Positions 1-8,030 of a stretch of 11,303 nucleotides of DNA are shown here, one piece after another. Origin of the DNA: Lachnospiraceae bacterium (GTDB lineage: Bacteria; Bacillota; Clostridia; Lachnospirales; Lachnospiraceae); contig CAAFXG010000310.1 of NCBI GenBank assembly GCA_900766925.1, positions 1-11,303 of the forward strand, read 5' to 3'. The translations under genes were made by a program, and so were the position numbers. The notes beneath the pieces were generated by a model. That model saw only the letters and a program-made list of their open reading frames with translations. It had not been told where the DNA came from and searched no databases. Within the stretch, counting starts at the first letter, position 1; each line of letters begins with the position of its first letter.

Positions 1-509
1 CGCTTAAGAGTCGGTATTATTATGAGAACTACTATCTGACCAACATAATAAGTGATACAAACGTGTATCTGTTTGGCACAGATGCAGACTTCTATAGTGA
101 ACTTATGACAGAAGGACTGGCAGTTGATAAAAATGTTCATGGGATGATGCATATATATCATCTGTACGGAGCTCATTCACCATATTATCTTACAGAGGAT
201 GCCGCTCTTGACTACAATTCTAATCCGATAGCACAGTGGAAGGGATGTCTAAGAATTGTATACGATTATCTGGAAGAGCTTAAGGATAAAGGTCTGTATG
301 ACAAGGCATCGGTAATAATTATGGCGGATCATGGACTGAACAGGTCTCAACGTGAGGCAATGGATGAAAGAAATATTGAGGTAAGTGCAGACAGCAACCC
401 CATATTCTTCGTAAAGCATGCGGGTGAGAGTCATGATGAGCTTATGATTGATGACAGAGAGATTACTCATGATGATTTCTTTGGCATTGTGGGTGAGATG
501 GTTAGGTAA
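1..509 (+). CDS. C-terminal part of a sulfatase/LTA-synthase-like hydrolase or phosphotransferase (5' end outside window)
   Basis: The reading frame is open back to the first bases of the window, so the GTG at 63 is probably internal and the gene begins upstream. The visible part resembles the C-terminal half of the alkaline-phosphatase/sulfatase superfamily (PF00884). It has a HLYGAHSPY segment (159-185), then a DYNSNPIAQWKG-like segment leading into a helix with DYLEELKDKGLYD, and then VIIMADHG (309-335). The Asp-His of ADHG is the usual metal-ligand position near the C-terminus of this fold. Family members in cell-wall and capsule loci are membrane-anchored enzymes acting outside the cell that transfer or remove phosphoglycerol, phosphoethanolamine or sulfate. 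Membrane segments and the nucleophile Thr/Ser would lie upstream and cannot be seen. The gene ends 13 bases before the next one. The family is fairly sure; the substrate is unknown. Confidence 0.75.
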   Translation, partial: LKSRYYYENYYLTNIISDTNVYLFGTDADFYSELMTEGLAVDKNVHGMMHIYHLYGAHSPYYLTEDAALDYNSNPIAQWKGCLRIVYDYLEELKDKGLYDKASVIIMADHGLNRSQREAMDERNIEVSADSNPIFFVKHAGESHDELMIDDREITHDDFFGIVGEMVR

Positions 510-522
510 GTATTGAGGTGTT

Positions 523-1677
523 ATGGGAAAAATTGCGATATTCACATATTCCATATTCACAGTTGGTGGCGAGCAAAGGGTAGTTAGTCTGATTGCCAAC
601 AAGCTGTCCGAGAAACACGAGGTTACCATATTCACTATGGATAGGGCAAACAGTGGAAAACCCAGATATAATCTCGATGAATCAATAGGAATAGAATATT
701 ATCACCCACATAAAGGTGATGCAGTATCGTTTGCTCTGCGTGCTGCCACGCACCTAACTCCCGTTGTGGTATACGATTGGTTTCCAAAGGGGATAGAAAG
801 GGCATACTGTCCTGATAAATATGCCGGGATTATGAATGACCTTATCTCAGATGAATATGATACGGTTATTGCCACTGCGTGGCAGCTTAGTATTATTCTT
901 GGGAAGGTTAAGAAGTTGTTTTGTAGGAACTTCAAGGCTATAGCATGGGAACACAATTCATACGAAGCATACTTTGAACAGAAGAATTTCTATTTATACA
1001 AGAATGAGCAACTGTTTGTTGATGCATTAAAATATGTTGATAATGTTGTCGTTCTAAATGATGACTACAAGAAGAAATACGTTGACAGGCTGGGGTTAAC
1101 GTCAACTGTTATCTACAATCCCAAATCATTTACGTCAGAATCAGTTACTGAGTCACAGAATAAGACTATTTTGGCATGTAGTCGAATAGATGATAAACAG
1201 AAGGGAATAGATCTTTTACTGGATTCCTTTGACCAATTCTGTAATAAGAATTCAGATTGGAGACTTCTTATTGCCGGCGATGGTCCAGCACTTAAGAAGT
1301 ACAAGAAACTTGTTGAGACTCTTGACTGTGGGAACCGTGTAGAATTCCTTGGCAGTATCAGTAATGTAAGAGAGATGATGCTTGAAGCCTCTATATTTGT
1401 TCTTCCATCCAGATTCGAGGGATTTCCGATGAGTGTAACGGAAGCATTCGAATGCGGATTACCGGTAATTGCATATGATATACCGGCGATGGAACCGTTC
1501 AAGGAGTCCGGGGGTGCAGTATGTGTTCCCTGCTTTGATACAGATGAGTATTCGAACAGATTACTTGAACTTGCAGACGATGTTGAGCTAAGGCAAAGAC
1601 TTGGAAGGAATGCGAGAGACTTCGCCGGGCAGCTGGATATAGATATTATCGGAGAGAAATGGGAAGATATTCTGTAG
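523..1677 (+). CDS. Glycosyltransferase family 4 (GT-B fold)
   Basis: A 384-residue cytoplasmic or membrane-peripheral glycosyltransferase, close to the usual length for family GT4. The N-terminal domain begins with a beta strand and a glycine-rich GGEQR loop (residues 15-19), typical of acceptor-side GT4 domains. AWEHN (141-145) and VIYNP (196-200) lead into the donor-binding domain. That domain carries SRIDDKQKGID (220-230), with the Arg and Lys that usually contact the donor phosphates, AGDGP (251-255), and the E-x7-E signature EGFPMSVTE (Glu299, Glu307). A GAGG ribosome site at 515-518 sits 4 bases before the ATG. The 3' end overlaps the flippase gene by 19 bases, suggesting translational coupling. 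It should add one sugar from a nucleotide donor to a lipid-linked oligosaccharide. Donor and acceptor cannot be read from the sequence. Confidence 0.93.
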   Translation: MGKIAIFTYSIFTVGGEQRVVSLIANKLSEKHEVTIFTMDRANSGKPRYNLDESIGIEYYHPHKGDAVSFALRAATHLTPVVVYDWFPKGIERAYCPDKYAGIMNDLISDEYDTVIATAWQLSIILGKVKKLFCRNFKAIAWEHNSYEAYFEQKNFYLYKNEQLFVDALKYVDNVVVLNDDYKKKYVDRLGLTSTVIYNPKSFTSESVTESQNKTILACSRIDDKQKGIDLLLDSFDQFCNKNSDWRLLIAGDGPALKKYKKLVETLDCGNRVEFLGSISNVREMMLEASIFVLPSRFEGFPMSVTEAFECGLPVIAYDIPAMEPFKESGGAVCVPCFDTDEYSNRLLELADDVELRQRLGRNARDFAGQLDIDIIGEKWEDIL

Positions 1678-3104
1678 TATCCAATTTAATATGGAGATTC
1701 TTAGAGAGAAGCGGTGCACAGCTTGTCTCTTTTGTTGTGTCCATAATCCTGGCAAGAATACTGCTACCTGAGGAATATGGTATTGTAGCCATTGCCACGG
1801 TTGTTATCACGATAATGAATGTATTCGTAGACAATGGACTGGGCAATGCACTTATTCAGAAGAAGGAATGTGATGATACGGATTATTCTACAGCATTGTG
1901 GGCTAATGTGATTGTATGCACCATTCTCTATGCTATTGCATATATTATTGTGGCTCCCATAATGGCATATGCTTATGCGGATACAGTCCTCAAGTGGATA
2001 ATCAGAATAATGGGGCTGTCGATTATAGTATCAAGTGTTAAGAATATCCAGCAGGCATACGTATCGAGAACACTGCAGTTCAAGAAGTTCTTTATTTCAA
2101 CTTCAACCGGAACTATTATTTCTGCGATTGTTGGAGTATATATGGCATATTCCGGGTTTGGCGTGTGGGCATTGGTTGCACAATATCTGACGAATACAAT
2201 AATTGACACTGTAGTACTGAGCTTTGTTATAGAGTGGCGTCCAAGATTCATCTTCTCTATGGAACATCTTAGGGGGCTTATATCATATGGATATAAGCTT
2301 TTGGCATCGGCTCTTATCAATTGTATATATGACAACTTCCGGCAACTGATTGTGGGCAAAGTGCACAGTTCTAAGGATTTGGCTTTCTATAACAGAGGAA
2401 AGCAGTTTCCGTCAATAATAATGGTGAACATCAACTCATCGATAGATAGTGTTCTGTTCCCGGTTATGTCCAGAGAACAGGATAGTCCGGAAAGATTAAG
2501 AAATATGGCGCACAGATCTATGACTGTAAGTGCTTACATTCTCTTTCCGTTTCTGTTTGGCCTTGCAGCGATTGCTGACCATATGATCCCTCTTCTGCTT
2601 ACGGAGAAGTGGAATGATTCGATTGTATTTATTCAGATATTCTGCCTGTTCTACACATTTCACCCGATTCAAACGACTAATCTGAATGTAATAAAGGCGG
2701 TGGGTAGAAGCGACTTGTTCTTGAGATTAGAGATTATTCAGACTGTAGTAGGGATCATATTGTTAATGCCGGTAATTAAGCTTGGACCGGTATTTATTGC
2801 ACTAATGTATCTGGTAGCAGCTGTATTCAACGCATTGATAATTGGCGCGATATCGGGTCAACAGATGGGATATTCTGTTGGTAATCAGGTCAAAGATATG
2901 TTACCATACTATTGTATGTCTTCAATTATGGCACTGACTATTAGGGGAATAGGGTTGCTCAGTGATAACCATATGATAATGATTGGACAGGTTGTAATTG
3001 GTATACTCGTTTACGTGTTTTTATCTGTACTGTTCAAGCCCTCATCATACAGGTATATTTTTTATGAGATAGTAAAATACAAAAAGGATATGAATAATGA
3101 TTAA
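1659..3104 (+). CDS. Wzx-type polysaccharide flippase (PST/MATE-like exporter)
   Basis: A 481-residue polytopic membrane protein, of normal length for lipid-linked oligosaccharide flippases of the PST family (WzxC/TuaB-like branch). The N-terminus shows family features: an amphipathic start with SGAQLVSFVVSIILARI (residues 18-34), then LLPEEYGIVA (35-44) and DNGLGNALIQK (58-68). About 12-14 hydrophobic segments follow, spread over the full length, with charged tails at both ends. It would move the undecaprenyl-linked repeat unit across the cytoplasmic membrane. The start lies inside the upstream glycosyltransferase gene, with GGAGAG at 1650-1655 as a likely ribosome site, and the end overlaps the aminotransferase gene by 8 bases. 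This tight packing supports one transcript. No symbol is given because wzx genes are too divergent to name from sequence alone. Confidence 0.92.
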   Translation: MGRYSVVSNLIWRFLERSGAQLVSFVVSIILARILLPEEYGIVAIATVVITIMNVFVDNGLGNALIQKKECDDTDYSTALWANVIVCTILYAIAYIIVAPIMAYAYADTVLKWIIRIMGLSIIVSSVKNIQQAYVSRTLQFKKFFISTSTGTIISAIVGVYMAYSGFGVWALVAQYLTNTIIDTVVLSFVIEWRPRFIFSMEHLRGLISYGYKLLASALINCIYDNFRQLIVGKVHSSKDLAFYNRGKQFPSIIMVNINSSIDSVLFPVMSREQDSPERLRNMAHRSMTVSAYILFPFLFGLAAIADHMIPLLLTEKWNDSIVFIQIFCLFYTFHPIQTTNLNVIKAVGRSDLFLRLEIIQTVVGIILLMPVIKLGPVFIALMYLVAAVFNALIIGAISGQQMGYSVGNQVKDMLPYYCMSSIMALTIRGIGLLSDNHMIMIGQVVIGILVYVFLSVLFKPSSYRYIFYEIVKYKKDMNND

Positions 3105-4185
3105 TGTTACCAGGTCATCAATGCCTGAAATAGATGAATATGTTGCTGAGATAAAACCGCTGTGGGACAGTCATTGGCTCACCAATATGGGATGTAAGCA
3201 TAACGAGCTTGAGGCAAAATTAAGAGAATATCTTGATGCTGATAACCTTATGCTTACTGTTAATGGTCATATGGCATTGGAAATAGCTATTCAGGCACTT
3301 GAGTTAACGGGAGAAGTAATTACCACACCTTTTACTTTTGTCAGTACAACCAATGCAATAATAAGGTGTGGATTAACGCCGGTATTTTGCGATATCAATC
3401 CAATAGATTATACAATAGACGTCAATAAACTGGAGGCATTGATAACAGAGAATACTTCAGCTATCTTGCCCGTACATGTATATGGTAACGTTTGTAATAT
3501 TGAAGAAATAGACAGGATTGCCAGGAAACATAATCTTAAGGTTATCTATGACGCGGCACATACATTTGGAGTAAAGTATAAGGGCAAGGGACTGGCGGCA
3601 TATGGGGATGCTGTATGCTACAGTTTTCATGCCACTAAGGTATTTAATACAATTGAGGGTGGAGCTGTTTGCTTTAAGGATGCTACTCTTAAGGATAAGA
3701 TTCATGAACTCAGAGACTTCGGAATTGTTGATGAAGAAACGATTATAGAGCCCGGGGGAAATGCCAAAATGAATGAATTTGCAGCAGCCATGGGGCTATG
3801 TAATCTAAGGCATGTGGATTCAGAGATTCAGAGGAGAAATGTTGCTGTTGAACGGTATCGAGAATTACTGAGTGATATTCCGGGAATTAGATTAACCGAT
3901 GTACAGCAGGATACTGTAACTAATGCGGCTTACTTCCCAATATGTGTTAATTCAGCGGAATACGGAATGACCAGGGATGAACTTCATGAACGCTTGAAGT
4001 CGAATGGCATAGGCTCCAGAAAGTACTTCTATCCTTTGACAAACGAACTTATTTTTACAAAAGGAAAATACTATGGTAACACTCCGGTAGCTCGGAGTGT
4101 TAGTGAATCCATACTTACTTTGCCACTGTATTCGGATTTGGATATAGAGAGTGTTGGAAAGATATGCAGGATAATAAAGAATTGA
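3097..4185 (+). CDS. DegT/DnrJ/EryC1/StrS-family sugar aminotransferase (VioA-like)
   Basis: A 362-residue PLP enzyme of the sugar-nucleotide aminotransferase family, full length. SFHATKVFNTIEGGA (residues 176-190) contains the Schiff-base lysine, Lys181. VIYDAAHTFG (149-158) supplies the Asp that contacts the PLP ring nitrogen, and NAKMNEFAAAMG (222-233) is the usual active-site loop. The opening MINVTRSSMP, with HWLTNMG at 26-32, is typical of the branch containing VioA, which converts dTDP-4-keto-6-deoxyglucose to the 4-amino sugar (dTDP-viosamine); that substrate is inferred from recall of the family. It acts in the cytoplasm to supply an amino-deoxy sugar donor. No dTDP-glucose dehydratase lies in the window. 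The ribosome site AGGA at 3085-3088 supports the ATG at 3097. The 3' end contains a perfect 10-bp hairpin (4077-4102) and overlaps the next gene by 22 bases, where base composition changes. Confidence 0.94.
   Translation: MINVTRSSMPEIDEYVAEIKPLWDSHWLTNMGCKHNELEAKLREYLDADNLMLTVNGHMALEIAIQALELTGEVITTPFTFVSTTNAIIRCGLTPVFCDINPIDYTIDVNKLEALITENTSAILPVHVYGNVCNIEEIDRIARKHNLKVIYDAAHTFGVKYKGKGLAAYGDAVCYSFHATKVFNTIEGGAVCFKDATLKDKIHELRDFGIVDEETIIEPGGNAKMNEFAAAMGLCNLRHVDSEIQRRNVAVERYRELLSDIPGIRLTDVQQDTVTNAAYFPICVNSAEYGMTRDELHERLKSNGIGSRKYFYPLTNELIFTKGKYYGNTPVARSVSESILTLPLYSDLDIESVGKICRIIKN
4077..4102. repeat. Perfect 10-bp inverted repeat (hairpin) within the aminotransferase gene
   Basis: The left arm TAACACTCCG (4077-4086) and right arm CGGAGTGTTA (4093-4102) are exact reverse complements around a 6-base loop, GTAGCT. 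It lies about 80 bases before the aminotransferase stop codon and within 90 bases of the composition break. There is no T-run after it, so it is not a typical intrinsic terminator. It may affect mRNA stability or expression of the downstream gene, or be a chance product of coding sequence. Confidence 0.8.
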
Positions 4186-6101
4186 TTTCATACGAAAAGA
4201 ACAACAGGTACAATTATCTAGTATACGGTTTGTCAATTGCTTTTATTATTGAAAGCGTTTTATTGTTTTACACCAATGCAGTTAGTACAGGGGTAACATA
4301 TTGGGGTGAGATTTTTCTTTTTTTAGGGATTTTTGTTTTTGGTTGTGTATATAACAAGATAGATTTTGAATTACGTATTCAACCTATGTTTCTTGTTGCA
4401 TTGTTTTGGGGAATATGGTGTTTGTCATATGTTAAATGGGATATTGAAAAACCTATAGATATGAGACTATATGTTATTGGTCTTGTTTCGTTATCATGGT
4501 TGTTTATCAGACAAATAATTGATCTCTATAGAAGCAGAAGAGGTATAATTACATTTGTTAGGAATAATATATCCCTTTTTGCGTTGTTAATTATCTGCAT
4601 TTGCCTTATTGCGCCAACCATATACGACATATGCTTTTATGATTGTGGACAATATTATCAGAATTCAATATATCAAATTGGTTCTTCGACATTTGACTAT
4701 TCATTTAATAATATTCGTGATTACTGTTTCTGCGGTCATACTACTTTTGGCTTTGCATTGTTTGTAATTCTGGGTGAGCTAATTAATAAAACATTTGGAT
4801 TTAGACTTGCCAATTACTTTCTATATATTCTGTCGATATTCTTCTTTTACAAGTGTATATGTAAGATTACTAAATCTACAAAAATACCCTCTACTTTAGC
4901 AACAGCGGTATATGCTTTTTCGCCATGGTGTATGGGGCTTATTGGGCAAACATCAATAGATAATCCCAGTTTATATATTATTCCAGCATTAATATATGCA
5001 TACTTATATAAAAGAGATGTACTTTTTATTTTGACGGGATGGCTTTTCGTGAATACCAAGGAAACTAATATAGTTTATTATTCTTTTTTTGCTTTCTCAA
5101 TATGGGGAGTGTACGCGGTCAAAAGGTATAAGGAGGTACATAATTCGGGCCGTGATACGATGTATAGAATACTAAAAAAAGGATTATATCTTGTAATTCC
5201 GTCTGTTATGTGGCTAATAATGTATGTTGGATTTACCAAGTCTGGAGGATGGCTATCTTCTGTCAATAATTCTAATTCAATAAATGTGACAGTTGCTTCG
5301 GAAGTTTCGGAAGTTGTTGAGAAGATTGATATTAATGCACCGTTGGAAGCTTACGTTCACACCGTTGGATTTACTTGGGCAAATTTTACTCAAAAGAATA
5401 GGGAGATGTTCATATATAATTTTAGCTGGTTGTGGATTTTGCTTGCCATTGTGTCAGTTGTTATATATGTAAATAAAAAAAGAGTGCGTGATTATGAAGG
5501 GAAGCTTTGGGATGAAATATTGTTAATCGTACCGATTCTTTCCTTAATAATCTCAATAGCAATTTTTAATTGGATATATCTTGATTGGGATAATCCAAGA
5601 TATGTGATGCCAATGGCTGCGCCATTATTAATGACAGCAATAGGTATTATTGTACGAGTACTAAGGAAGTATTCAATTAATATAATTCTATTGGTTGGAG
5701 CTGTCCTTATGTTGGTCCAGTCCTTTGTATTTATTGATCCCTCTATGATGTCCAAGTCGAAAAGCATGAGTCACAAGGACGAAGGCATGTATAATAGGAA
5801 CTATAGAGCACTATATATATGTTTGAATGAGATAATGAATGATATTGACTGGGATGAAGATTATATTTCCATAAGATTAGGTGAAGGACTGTGTCCTTAT
5901 GGAGAGGAAATATTCTTTGATAGAAATAAAAAAAGGATAACCTTAGATGCTAACGATGCGACAATATATGTTTCTTATTTGAAAGACGGAGAATGCGATT
6001 ATTATGTATATGATTTATCAAGAGAAGACATTCCGATAACTCTGAAGGAAATTGGAAAGTATACATATTCTAACATGAGATTAGGTTTATTTATTGAGTA
6101 A
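4164..6101 (+). CDS. Large multi-membrane protein, probable GT-C-fold glycosyltransferase (GT39/ArnT-like)
   Basis: A 645-residue protein with about 14-16 hydrophobic segments up to residue 522 and a soluble, acidic C-terminal tail (about 525-645) that should face the outside. Features resembling GT-C enzymes that use polyprenyl-phosphate sugars are an acidic first-loop region with Asp155 and Asp160 after a membrane helix, GHTTFGFALF (191-200), TKET (298-301) near the start of a helix, and DNPRYVMPMAAP (476-487), like the RY..P motif before the late helices. It could add a sugar to the exported glycan. It could also be a Wzy-type polymerase, though no clear ligase motif was seen. The ATG at 4164 has a GGAAAG only 2 bases upstream; an in-frame TTG at 4182 is an alternative. 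It is clearly more AT-rich than the genes before it. The gene is real; the function is tentative. Confidence 0.62.
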   Translation: MQDNKELISYEKNNRYNYLVYGLSIAFIIESVLLFYTNAVSTGVTYWGEIFLFLGIFVFGCVYNKIDFELRIQPMFLVALFWGIWCLSYVKWDIEKPIDMRLYVIGLVSLSWLFIRQIIDLYRSRRGIITFVRNNISLFALLIICICLIAPTIYDICFYDCGQYYQNSIYQIGSSTFDYSFNNIRDYCFCGHTTFGFALFVILGELINKTFGFRLANYFLYILSIFFFYKCICKITKSTKIPSTLATAVYAFSPWCMGLIGQTSIDNPSLYIIPALIYAYLYKRDVLFILTGWLFVNTKETNIVYYSFFAFSIWGVYAVKRYKEVHNSGRDTMYRILKKGLYLVIPSVMWLIMYVGFTKSGGWLSSVNNSNSINVTVASEVSEVVEKIDINAPLEAYVHTVGFTWANFTQKNREMFIYNFSWLWILLAIVSVVIYVNKKRVRDYEGKLWDEILLIVPILSLIISIAIFNWIYLDWDNPRYVMPMAAPLLMTAIGIIVRVLRKYSINIILLVGAVLMLVQSFVFIDPSMMSKSKSMSHKDEGMYNRNYRALYICLNEIMNDIDWDEDYISIRLGEGLCPYGEEIFFDRNKKRITLDANDATIYVSYLKDGECDYYVYDLSREDIPITLKEIGKYTYSNMRLGLFIE

Positions 6102-6110
6102 AGAAGTAAT

Positions 6111-7994
6111 ATGAGTGAGTTTGCTGTAGAAAAAATAAAAGATACCAAGTTGGTAATTTGGGATTTGGACGAGACATTTTGGGAAGGTACTCTTTCGGAT
6201 GAAGGGGGAATTAAACAGATACATCAGAACATAGAAATAGTAAAAGGGTTGACAGATATTGGAATTGTCAACTCTATTTGTAGTAAGAATGATAGGAAAA
6301 GTGCCGAAGAAATCCTTAATAATATTGGAATAGGTGATTACTTTGTTTTCAATTCAATCAATTGGGAAAGTAAAGGTGAGAGAGTCAAAACAATAATTAG
6401 CGATATGGGACTAAGAGAGCAAAATGTTCTTTTCATCGATGATAATCACCTTAACATAAAAGAAGTTGAGTTTTTTTGTCCGAGTATTATGACCGCAGAT
6501 CCTAACATACTTCCGGTCTTATATGATGCAATCAAGAATAATGAAATAAAAAAGGATTTTTCACATAAAAGATTGAAGCAGTATCAGATACTCGAGAATA
6601 AGAAAAAGGCAAAAGAGAACTTTTGCAGTAATAATGATTTTCTAAAATCATGTGGAATTATCGTACATATTAAGGATAATTGTACAGAGCATATTGAACG
6701 AATTCATGAATTGGTTCTTCGGTCGAATCAGTTGAATTTTACAAAGCTTAGAAGCAGTATAGACGACTTACAGGAGGATATATGTAATAGAGAAAATACT
6801 TCGGGAACAGTATGGGTATCTGACCGATTTGGTGATTATGGTATGTGTGGATTCTTCTTAGTAGATAAGAACAATAATCTTAGACATTTTCTTTTTTCGT
6901 GCAGAACCATCGGAATGGGAGTAGAACAATACGTTTATGATTGTATAGGTCGGCCCAATATAAACATAGTGGGGGAGGTAGCTAGCTCGCTAGATGGAGA
7001 AATACCGGACTGGATTAATTCTTCATCATCATATGCAAAAGAAGAAAACGATTGTGTTGTGGCAGATGAGCATAGTGTACTTATCAAAGGTCCTTGCGAC
7101 ATGATGAGAATATTCAACTTTATTAATCACAATTCGGTCATTGATAGTGAATTTACATATGTTGATGTTAAGAGTGGAATTGAAATAGAGTCTCATAATC
7201 ACTCTATGAATATTGTACAGGCCTATTCACTTTCACAACAAGATAAAGAAGAGATTGTTGGTACTATCCCGTTCTATCCGAAAGATTTTTTTGATACAAA
7301 GCTCTTTGAAAAGAGACATAAGATTGTTTTTCTGAGTACCCTTCATGAATCGCACCTAGCAATGTATAAACATAAAACTAAAGAATACTTTGTTGTTTTT
7401 GGAGAAAGTGAGTATCCGTTAACAGAACCAGAAAACTATTCTAAATACATTGATGGTGAGGTTTATAATGCAAACTGCAAGTTTTCAATGGACTTCTTGC
7501 GTTGGTTTTCGGATAATTATTCATTTGAGGGAAGGATTTCTGAAGAGCAGCTGTGCAATAATATAAGGTATATATTGGAACATATTGATAAGAATACAGA
7601 GATGTATTTGCTCTTGGGTTCAGAAATACCATATGATGGAAACAAGAATCCGGCATATGAGGGCGTTGATAGAATTAATATCCGAAATAATAGCGCATTG
7701 CGCTCGTTGGAGGCAGAGGCTGACAATCTCCATTTAATTGATTTTTCTGATTACATTCACTCACAGGATGATTTTCAAGATAATATCAATCATTTTTCGA
7801 TGCAAATATACTATAGTCTTGCAAAAAAAATAACTGATATAATTAATGAAAAAAATGAAATGAACATCAGTGTTGTATCATCAAAACGTTTCGACTTTAT
7901 TAGGATAAGGAGTTGGATACTGCATTTTCCGTTCGTAGATAAAATGGTCAGAAGGATGCTGCTGTATGTGAAACGAAAGAGGAAAATGCATTAA
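6111..7994 (+). CDS. FkbH-like protein: HAD-IIIC phosphatase + GNAT-like domain + SGNH-like domain
   Basis: A 627-residue protein with three parts. Residues 12-140 are a HAD-IIIC domain with motif I DLDET (18-22), SKND (58-61), Lys88 and motif IV FIDD (108-111). Residues about 180-302 match the acyltransferase-like part of FkbH proteins: LRSNQLNFTKLR (203-214), DRFGDYGMCGFF (238-249), HFLFSCRTIGMGVEQ (259-273) and the closing DW at 300-301. Characterised FkbH enzymes dephosphorylate bisphosphoglycerate and load the glyceryl group onto an acyl carrier protein. Residues about 320-575 look like a degenerate SGNH/GDSL domain, with IKGPCDM (325-331) in the nucleophile-block position and DNINHFS (557-563) in the final histidine block. 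The tail is strongly basic (KRKRK, 620-624). Classical FkbH ends after the second part, so the third is an extension. No ACP gene is visible. The start lies 9 bases after the previous stop, with only a weak AAGAAG site. HAD/FkbH is firm; SGNH is inference. Confidence 0.86.
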   Translation: MSEFAVEKIKDTKLVIWDLDETFWEGTLSDEGGIKQIHQNIEIVKGLTDIGIVNSICSKNDRKSAEEILNNIGIGDYFVFNSINWESKGERVKTIISDMGLREQNVLFIDDNHLNIKEVEFFCPSIMTADPNILPVLYDAIKNNEIKKDFSHKRLKQYQILENKKKAKENFCSNNDFLKSCGIIVHIKDNCTEHIERIHELVLRSNQLNFTKLRSSIDDLQEDICNRENTSGTVWVSDRFGDYGMCGFFLVDKNNNLRHFLFSCRTIGMGVEQYVYDCIGRPNINIVGEVASSLDGEIPDWINSSSSYAKEENDCVVADEHSVLIKGPCDMMRIFNFINHNSVIDSEFTYVDVKSGIEIESHNHSMNIVQAYSLSQQDKEEIVGTIPFYPKDFFDTKLFEKRHKIVFLSTLHESHLAMYKHKTKEYFVVFGESEYPLTEPENYSKYIDGEVYNANCKFSMDFLRWFSDNYSFEGRISEEQLCNNIRYILEHIDKNTEMYLLLGSEIPYDGNKNPAYEGVDRINIRNNSALRSLEAEADNLHLIDFSDYIHSQDDFQDNINHFSMQIYYSLAKKITDIINEKNEMNISVVSSKRFDFIRIRSWILHFPFVDKMVRRMLLYVKRKRKMH

Positions 7995-8030
7995 AATGCT
8001 AATGATAATACAGATAGAGAGTAAAATATA

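Noticed and set aside
249..635. Minus-strand open frames opposite the main genes (for example 249-635, 1113-1502, 1973-2359).
   Set aside because: They lie fully or largely within well-supported + strand genes and show no recognisable protein features.
5291..5320. Short direct repeat of CGGAAGTT in the large membrane-protein gene.
   Set aside because: It encodes a simple SEV-SEV stretch in a loop and is too short to be meaningful.
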